The notes beneath the pieces are model-generated. The model made no database searches. It was not told the origin of the DNA and saw only the letters and a program-made list of their open reading frames with translations. Positions 59,309 through 64,000 of a stretch of DNA of 64,000 nt are shown here, one piece after another (position 1 is the first letter of the stretch; every line of letters starts with the position of its first letter). The stretch is from Algibacillus agarilyticus (GTDB lineage: Bacteria; Pseudomonadota; Gammaproteobacteria; Enterobacterales; Alteromonadaceae). The stretch spans positions 62,001 to 126,000 of the forward strand of contig NZ_QMED01000011.1 in NCBI RefSeq assembly GCF_003286125.1. Reading direction: 5' to 3'. The translations under genes and the position numbers were made by a program.

Positions 59309-59632
59309 TTAAACATGAAAACTTTCACCACAGCCACATTCATCGGTTACATTTGGGTTTATAAATTTAAACCCTTCATTTAAACCTTCTTTAGTAAAAT
59401 CAAGCTGTGTACCATCAATGTACAAAAGTGACTTCGCATCAACGATAACTTTAACACCAAACTCTTCGAATACATTATCGTCTTCATTTAAGGTATCAAC
59501 AAATTCAAGTACGTAAGCCATACCCGAGCAACCAGAAGTTTTTACACCTAAACGCAAACCTAAGCCAGAACCGCGATTTTCTAAAAATTTACTAACTTGA
59601 CCGGCTGCAGCTTCTGAAATAGAGATAGCCAT
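59309..59632 (-). CDS. iscA: Fe-S assembly protein IscA
   Basis: A-type carrier or scaffold of 107 aa, with the three conserved Cys in [12 protein letters not shown] (about residue 35) and the C-terminal CGCGESF (99 and 101). It follows a 73-base gap after iscU that contains a perfect hairpin. Confidence 0.97.
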   Translation of the reverse strand: MAISISEAAAGQVSKFLENRGSGLGLRLGVKTSGCSGMAYVLEFVDTLNEDDNVFEEFGVKVIVDAKSLLYIDGTQLDFTKEGLNEGFKFINPNVTDECGCGESFHV

Positions 59633-59669
59633 TAACGTATAACTCCTGAAATAAAATTGATTTAAACGT

Positions 59670-59693
59670 TAGGTGCATTGAACAATGCACCTA
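59670..59693 (-). other. Intercistronic hairpin between iscU and iscA
   Basis: TAGGTGCATTG and CAATGCACCTA form a perfect 11-bp stem with a two-base centre (loop GAAC in practice). It has no proper T-run, so it likely acts on mRNA stability rather than termination. Confidence 0.7.
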
Positions 59694-59705
59694 GATAAAA
59701 ACGAA

Positions 59706-60083
59706 TTAACGCTTCGATTTGTAATCTTTGATAGCCGCTTGGATAGCATCTTCAGCTAAAATTGAACAATGAATTTTAACGGGTGGTAAGGCTAACTCTT
59801 CCGCGATATGGGTATTTTTAATTTCAGAGGCTTCGTCTAAAGTTTTACCTTTTACCCACTCAGTGACTAATGAGCTTGAAGCGATTGCTGAACCACAACC
59901 ATAAGTTTTAAACTTAGCATCTTCGATAACACCGTCATCAGATACTTTTAATTGTAATTTCATTACATCGCCACACGCCGGGGCGCCAACCATACCGGTT
60001 GCAATATTTGAATCACTTTTGTCGAATGAACCCACGTTACGTGGATTCTCATAATGGTCGATTACTTTTTCACTATATGCCAT
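59706..60083 (-). CDS. iscU: Fe-S cluster scaffold protein IscU
   Basis: Scaffold on which IscS-derived sulfur and iron are assembled. The 125 aa protein has its three cluster Cys in GAPACGDVMKL (about 37), YGCGSAIASSS (about 63) and the HscA-recognition loop LPPVKIHCS (about 98-106). I use ATG 60083 (MAYSEKVIDHY), preceded by AGAGGTGA; an in-frame GTG at 60092 is three codons upstream. Confidence 0.97.
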   Translation of the reverse strand: MAYSEKVIDHYENPRNVGSFDKSDSNIATGMVGAPACGDVMKLQLKVSDDGVIEDAKFKTYGCGSAIASSSLVTEWVKGKTLDEASEIKNTHIAEELALPPVKIHCSILAEDAIQAAIKDYKSKR

Positions 60084-60108
60084 GTCAATCACCTCTACAG
60101 GTCATAAT

Positions 60109-60129
60109 GGTTCTACTCAACGTAGAACC
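60109..60129 (-). other. Intercistronic hairpin between iscS and iscU
   Basis: GGTTCTAC and GTAGAACC with a five-base loop in the roughly 90-base gap between iscS and iscU. Together with the hairpin after iscU it brackets the scaffold gene. Confidence 0.65.
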
Positions 60130-60172
60130 TAATTCTCAACTGCCCAAAAAAATTCGGGATTTAATGCTGTAC

Positions 60173-61387
60173 TTAGTGGTGTGCCCACTCTACGCTGTTT
60201 AAATCAACACCATCTTTGAACATATCCCAAAGTGGTGACATTTCACGTAGTTTGCCAATCGCGTTATTAATAACATCGATAGCGTAATCAATTTCTGCTT
60301 CTTCAGTGAAACGACCAAAGCTGAAACGAATAGAGCTATGAGCCAATTCATCGTTTAGGCCTAATGCACGTAAAACATAAGAAGGCTCTAAACTTGCCGA
60401 TGTACAAGCAGAACCACTTGAAACAGCCATATCTTTAAGCGCCATGATTAACGATTCGCCTTCAACAAAGTTAAAACTAATGTTAATGTTACCTGCTACA
60501 CGCTGGTCTAAATCACCATTAACGTAAACTTCTTCCATGTCTTTTACGCCATTCCATAACTTGTTACGCAATGCCATTAAACGTTCGTTTTCAGTCTGCA
60601 TTTCTTCTTTAGCGATGCGGAAAGCTTCACCCATACCGACAATTTGGTGTGTAGGTAAAGTACCTGAACGCATACCACGCTCATGTCCGCCACCGTGAGT
60701 TTGAGCTTCTAAACGAATACGAGGCTTACGTCTCACGTAAAGAGCGCCAATCCCTTTAGGGCCGTATACTTTATGTGCAGAGAAAGACATCAAATCAACT
60801 TTTAAACTTTGCAAGTCGATCTCAACTTTACCAGCAGACTGCGCAGCATCAACATGAAATACGATTTTGCGTGCACGGCATAACTCGCCAATCGCCGCGA
60901 TATCTTGAATAACACCGATTTCATTGTTAACGTGCATCACACTAACAACAACGGTATCGTCACGCATTGCGGCTTTTAACACATCTAAATCAACTAAACC
61001 GTTAGTTTGAACGTCTAAATACGTGACTTCAAAACCTTGACGTTCTAATTCACGACAGGTATCAAGTACGGCTTTATGCTCGGTTTTAACCGTGATGATA
61101 TGCTTGCCTTTTTTCTTATAAAAATTAGCAGCACCCTTTATAGCTAAGTTATTTGATTCAGTTGCACCTGAAGTCCAAACGATTTCACGTGGATCAGCGT
61201 TAATTAAATCTGCAATTTGTGAACGCGCAATATCAATTGCTTCTTCAGCTTGCCAACCAAAACGATGTGAACGTGAAGCTGGGTTACCAAATTGACCATC
61301 CATAGTAAGGAATTGCATCATTTTTTCTGCAACTCTTGGGTCAACCGGCGTAGTCGCCGAATAATCGAAATAAATCGGTAATTTCAT
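60173..61387 (-). CDS. iscS: Cysteine desulfurase IscS
   Basis: PLP-dependent enzyme that takes sulfur from cysteine for Fe-S clusters and tRNA thiolation. The PLP-Lys is in [16 protein letters not shown] (about residue 206) and the catalytic Cys in [17 protein letters not shown] (about 328). The 404 aa length matches E. coli. It follows iscR by 18 bases. Confidence 0.98.
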   Translation of the reverse strand: MKLPIYFDYSATTPVDPRVAEKMMQFLTMDGQFGNPASRSHRFGWQAEEAIDIARSQIADLINADPREIVWTSGATESNNLAIKGAANFYKKKGKHIITVKTEHKAVLDTCRELERQGFEVTYLDVQTNGLVDLDVLKAAMRDDTVVVSVMHVNNEIGVIQDIAAIGELCRARKIVFHVDAAQSAGKVEIDLQSLKVDLMSFSAHKVYGPKGIGALYVRRKPRIRLEAQTHGGGHERGMRSGTLPTHQIVGMGEAFRIAKEEMQTENERLMALRNKLWNGVKDMEEVYVNGDLDQRVAGNINISFNFVEGESLIMALKDMAVSSGSACTSASLEPSYVLRALGLNDELAHSSIRFSFGRFTEEAEIDYAIDVINNAIGKLREMSPLWDMFKDGVDLNSVEWAHH

Positions 61388-61405
61388 GAATGTCTCCGTG
61401 TAAAC

Positions 61406-61912
61406 TTAAACTTGAAAGTCTAAGTCGATTTCTTCAAGCGAAGCTTTACCTAAGGCAAAGGCTGAATGTGTGTTTTTTTTACGATTTTGACGATCAGACA
61501 CTTCTTTAACTTCTTGCTTAGCAACAAGCTCATCAAGCGTGATGTCATTTAAAAAGGCGGCGATTCTATCACTAAGTTCAGTCCAAAGGCTATGAGTTAA
61601 ACACCTTGTGCCACCTTGGCAATCGGAATTGCCGTTGCAGCGAGTTGCGTCAACCGACTCATCAACTGCAACAATAATTTTTCCTATCGATATGTCATCT
61701 AAATCATAACCAAGACAATAGCCTCCACCAGGTCCTCTAACACTTGTGACTAAACCTTGTTTTCTTAAGCGCGAAAACAATTGCTCAAGATAGGATAATG
61801 ATATGCCTTGGCGTTCAGATATGTCTGCAAGAGGCACAGGACCTTGCTTAGAATGTAAAGCGACATCAAGCATAGCGGTAACCGCATAACGGCCTTTTGA
61901 TGTTAATCTCAT
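61406..61912 (-). CDS. iscR: Fe-S-responsive transcriptional regulator IscR
   Basis: An Rrf2-family 2Fe-2S repressor of the isc operon, 168 aa. The N-terminal winged helix is [21 protein letters not shown]; the cluster Cys lie in [16 protein letters not shown] (about residues 92-107). It heads iscRSUA-hscBA-fdx and has two IscR-type sites in its leader, so autoregulation is expected. Confidence 0.97.
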   Translation of the reverse strand: MRLTSKGRYAVTAMLDVALHSKQGPVPLADISERQGISLSYLEQLFSRLRKQGLVTSVRGPGGGYCLGYDLDDISIGKIIVAVDESVDATRCNGNSDCQGGTRCLTHSLWTELSDRIAAFLNDITLDELVAKQEVKEVSDRQNRKKNTHSAFALGKASLEEIDLDFQV

Positions 61913-61950
61913 TGCAGAACCTCTTCGATATTTTATAGTTGAATTTTCAC

Positions 61951-61975
61951 ATACCTGACTAAAACAGTCAAGTAT
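61951..61975 (-). promoter_or_regulatory. IscR type 1 binding site, proximal
   Basis: ATACCTGACT-AAAAC-AGTCAAGTAT, a 25-base palindrome matching the type 1 IscR consensus (ATASYYGACT centre AGTCRRSTAT). On the minus strand it reads through a TTGACT that could be the iscR -35 box. It ends 39 bases before the iscR ATG. Confidence 0.88.
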
Positions 61976-62000
61976 TTACCTGACTAAAATAGTCAGGTAT
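61976..62000 (-). promoter_or_regulatory. IscR type 1 binding site, distal
   Basis: TTACCTGACT-AAAAT-AGTCAGGTAT, an almost perfect second copy directly abutting the proximal site. The 25-base centre spacing places both on a similar face over two to two-and-a-half helical turns. Confidence 0.88.
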
Positions 62001-62015
62001 TAAATTCACCTTTAA

Positions 62016-62819
62016 TTAAATACCCGGGTCAAATTGTTCATGTGCTCGCATACGTTTTTGTGCTGCATCAAGCTCGGCTTCTACAAAATCTGGGCTATCA
62101 ACAAACAAATCGGGTAAGCGCTCGTCGCATACATTACCACCCATACGTTTAACTTCAGAGCAAAGTTCGGCAACTTTACCGTCCATCAAATGAACATGGT
62201 CTAATAAATTACCAATGGCCTTAGCCACAGGATCTGGGCTATTTGCATTAACACCATATGCGTCAAATCCCAACTTGCGAGCTATCGCTTCACGCTTTTC
62301 ATCTTTGTCGTTTGCAATAATACGGCCGGGAATACCAACAACGGTTGCGCCTTCTGGCACTTCTTTAACCACAACTGAATTTGAGCCAATTTTTGCATTA
62401 TCACAAACTTTAAACGGCCCTAAAATTTTAGCGCCCGCACCGATCACAACACCATTTCCAACCGTAGGATGACGTTTACCTTCATTCCAGCTCGTGCCAC
62501 CTAAAGTAACACCATGGTAAATAGTTACATCGTCACCAATTACAGCTGTTTCACCAATAACAATACCCATACCATGATCAATAAAAAAACGACGACCAAT
62601 CACAGCGCCTGGGTGTATTTCAACGCCCGTTAATAAACGCGCTAAGTTAGACACCGTTCTCGCTAGCCATTTAAAATCTTTTACATATAAATAATGACTT
62701 AGCCTGTGCCACCAAATAGCATGCATGCCCGGGTAATTAGTTAATACCTCAAAAAAGTTTCGCGCCGCAGGATCACGGTGAAACACTGCATTGATGTCTT
62801 CTTTTAAACGCTCAAACAT
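62016..62819 (-). CDS. cysE: Serine O-acetyltransferase
   Basis: Acetylates serine from acetyl-CoA for cysteine synthesis. The 267 aa protein has the left-handed beta-helix hexapeptides and [22 protein letters not shown] (about residues 92-113), [17 protein letters not shown] and [22 protein letters not shown]. It stands between trmJ and iscR, a conserved arrangement that couples cysteine supply to IscS. Confidence 0.96.
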   Translation of the reverse strand: MFERLKEDINAVFHRDPAARNFFEVLTNYPGMHAIWWHRLSHYLYVKDFKWLARTVSNLARLLTGVEIHPGAVIGRRFFIDHGMGIVIGETAVIGDDVTIYHGVTLGGTSWNEGKRHPTVGNGVVIGAGAKILGPFKVCDNAKIGSNSVVVKEVPEGATVVGIPGRIIANDKDEKREAIARKLGFDAYGVNANSPDPVAKAIGNLLDHVHLMDGKVAELCSEVKRMGGNVCDERLPDLFVDSPDFVEAELDAAQKRMRAHEQFDPGI

Positions 62820-62841
62820 ATATGGTTAATTCCTATGGAAT

Positions 62842-63567
62842 TTATTTAACAATTTTGTCTATAGAAGATAATATGCCACGTAAAATATTTAACTCTTGGC
62901 TATCGGGACGAATGCGATTAAACATGCGACGAAGCTTAGGCATGACTTGTCCGGGGTGATTGGCAACAATAAAATTAGTTGAAGCTAATGTAGATTCTAG
63001 ATGGGTATAAAAACGCTCTAAATTTTCGACTAATGGATAAGCTTCTTCTGGTGATTCAGCCGAATGACCTTTTTCATCTTCAGTTAACTGCGCAACTCTC
63101 ACTTCATAACATAACGTTTGTACCGCCGCCGCTAAATTTAAAGATGAATAATCGGGATTAGCGGGGATAACAGCATGATAATGTGCTTTTTGTAATTCAT
63201 CATTTGAAAGCCCATTATTTTCACGGCCGAAAACTAAAGCGACTTTGCCTTGATTTGATTCAGAAACCAACTTTTCACCCGCTTCGCGAGGTGTTAACAC
63301 GGGCCAACTTAATGTTCTTGAACGCGCACTGGTTGCGATCACAAGTGAGCAATCTTGAATGGCATCATCTAGAGTCGCTACAATTTTAGCATTACCGAGT
63401 ACATCTGTTGCACCCGCTGCCAAAGCCGAGGCTTTACTATCAGGCTCTGATACTGGGTCAACCAAATACAACTCGCTGAGTCCCATGGTTTTCATTGCAC
63501 GCGCGGTTGAACCAATGTTACCCGTATGCGAAGTGTTGATTAAAATGACACGAATGTTATCTAACAT
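62842..63567 (-). CDS. trmJ: tRNA (cytidine/uridine-2'-O-)-methyltransferase TrmJ
   Basis: A SPOUT-fold methyltransferase modifying the ribose of nucleotide 32 in some tRNAs. The 241 aa protein shows [24 protein letters not shown] (about residues 7-30), [17 protein letters not shown] (about 109-125) and [22 protein letters not shown] (about 134-155), the knotted SAM-binding core. It is 22 bases upstream of cysE and divergent from suhB. Confidence 0.95.
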   Translation of the reverse strand: MLDNIRVILINTSHTGNIGSTARAMKTMGLSELYLVDPVSEPDSKASALAAGATDVLGNAKIVATLDDAIQDCSLVIATSARSRTLSWPVLTPREAGEKLVSESNQGKVALVFGRENNGLSNDELQKAHYHAVIPANPDYSSLNLAAAVQTLCYEVRVAQLTEDEKGHSAESPEEAYPLVENLERFYTHLESTLASTNFIVANHPGQVMPKLRRMFNRIRPDSQELNILRGILSSIDKIVK

Positions 63568-63650
63568 GTATTGCTAACCCAAGCCTGTAAAAAAGGCGCA
63601 TATTCTACAATATACCCACGTAACCACAAGCTTAACCACCGACATAAATG

Positions 63651-63688
63651 CTAGATAAAGATAAATAAGCTTATTTATCTTTATCTAG
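63651..63688. repeat. Perfect 38-bp palindrome between trmJ and suhB
   Basis: CTAGATAAAGATAAATAAG followed immediately by its exact complement, with no spacer. It lies 25 bases upstream of the suhB -10 box and 84 bases from trmJ, so it spans the region where both divergent promoters or a shared operator would lie. Confidence 0.95.
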
Positions 63689-63712
63689 CTCGCTTTTTAC
63701 GGTCTATTTGAG

Positions 63713-63718
63713 TATAAT
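63713..63718 (+). promoter_or_regulatory. Probable suhB promoter -10 box
   Basis: TATAAT preceded by TTGAG, 73 bases upstream of the suhB ATG. A clear -35 is not seen at 17 bases (TTTTTAC at about 63694-63700 is the nearest), and the palindrome at 63651-63688 takes the position expected for an activator or for the -35 side. Confidence 0.55.
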
Positions 63719-63738
63719 GCGCGCGAATTTTATTCACT

Positions 63739-63760
63739 GATTTGGCAACATTGCCGAATC
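63739..63760 (+). other. Small hairpin in the suhB leader
   Basis: GATTTGGCAA pairs with TTGCCGAATC with one mismatch around CA. It lies about 30 bases before the ATG of suhB. Confidence 0.5.
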
Positions 63761-63791
63761 ATGTTCTTTTATAATTAGGGTTAATAACACC

Positions 63792-64000
63792 ATGCATCCA
63801 ATGCTTACTATTGCAGTTCGTGCTGCGCGTAAAGCCGGGCATATCATTGCTCGTGGTTTTTCAGAATTAGATCTTGTTAAAACAACAACTAAATCAGAAA
63901 ATGATTTCGTGACTAATATCGATCAAGACGCAGAAAGAGCGATTATCGATATTATTAAACAATCTTACCCACTACATTCATTTGTCGGTGAAGAAGGCGG
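63792..64000 (+). CDS. suhB: Inositol-1-monophosphatase SuhB, partial (5' part)
   Basis: The window holds only the first 69 or so codons, starting MHPMLTIAVRAARKAGHII and reaching the conserved FVGEEG metal-binding Glu motif. SuhB is both a monophosphatase and, in E. coli, a factor in rRNA antitermination. The frame is open to the window edge. It is divergent from trmJ as in many gammaproteobacteria. Confidence 0.95.
   Translation, partial: MHPMLTIAVRAARKAGHIIARGFSELDLVKTTTKSENDFVTNIDQDAERAIIDIIKQSYPLHSFVGEEG

Overview
The window is about 64 kb of AT-rich bacterial chromosome from a marine-type gammaproteobacterium, most likely order Alteromonadales. The basis is the gene content and order (gltA divergent from sdhCDAB-sucABCD; trmJ-cysE-iscRSUA-hscBA-fdx with suhB divergent; thrS-infC-rpmI-rplT), the E. 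coli-like protein sequences, an Oar-like TonB-dependent receptor, and intergenic repeats that I associate with this order. Genus cannot be fixed from the sequence alone. No tRNA, rRNA, CRISPR array, prophage or complete insertion sequence was seen.

Layout: 0-6.7 kb, a cobalamin operon on the minus strand (riboswitch, btuD, btuC, cobT, cobS, cobU, cobC, cobQ). 6.9-10.1 kb, thrS-infC-rpmI-rplT, with infC apparently starting at ATA. 10.5-11.5 kb, a pteridine-reductase-like SDR and a CPXCG small protein. 11.9-14.3 kb, a periplasmic binding protein coupled to a histidine kinase. 15.1-20.4 kb, a very large secreted di-heme PD40/thrombospondin-3 protein and an SdiA-regulated-like lipoprotein. 20.8-23.6 kb, a Tat-exported molybdenum hydroxylase pair. 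23.9-25.25 kb, a decayed islet with a tandem duplication, an AT-rich orphan gene and a pseudogene translationally joined to it. 25.3-33.2 kb, a 5'-nucleotidase lipoprotein, an uncharacterised two-gene membrane module, an S1/P1 nuclease and a TonB-dependent receptor, readable as a nucleotide or phosphorus scavenging neighbourhood. 33.6-38.9 kb, a HAD-acyltransferase fusion, three small conserved genes and SOS-controlled dinB. 39-50.6 kb, TCA-cycle genes. 50.8-52.5 kb, a coiled-coil lipoprotein with a 27-bp tandem repeat. 52.6-56.2 kb, galT-galK with a LacI-family regulator. 56.5-64 kb, isc operon, cysE, trmJ and the start of suhB.

The most unusual signal is a structured, MITE-like repeat family bounded by TATAGTC and GACTATA. 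It has six copies (14418, 20433, 20560, 33416, 37181, 53725), all in the same orientation. Some carry exchangeable palindromic modules, and one adjacent pair shares a single TA. A second, unrelated 252-bp element with long terminal inverted repeats lies at 35271. Other points of interest are the two orphan sensor-like modules (11860-14339 and 27061-28970), the broken gene at 24966-25247, a perfect 38-bp palindrome before suhB, and paired hairpins flanking iscU.
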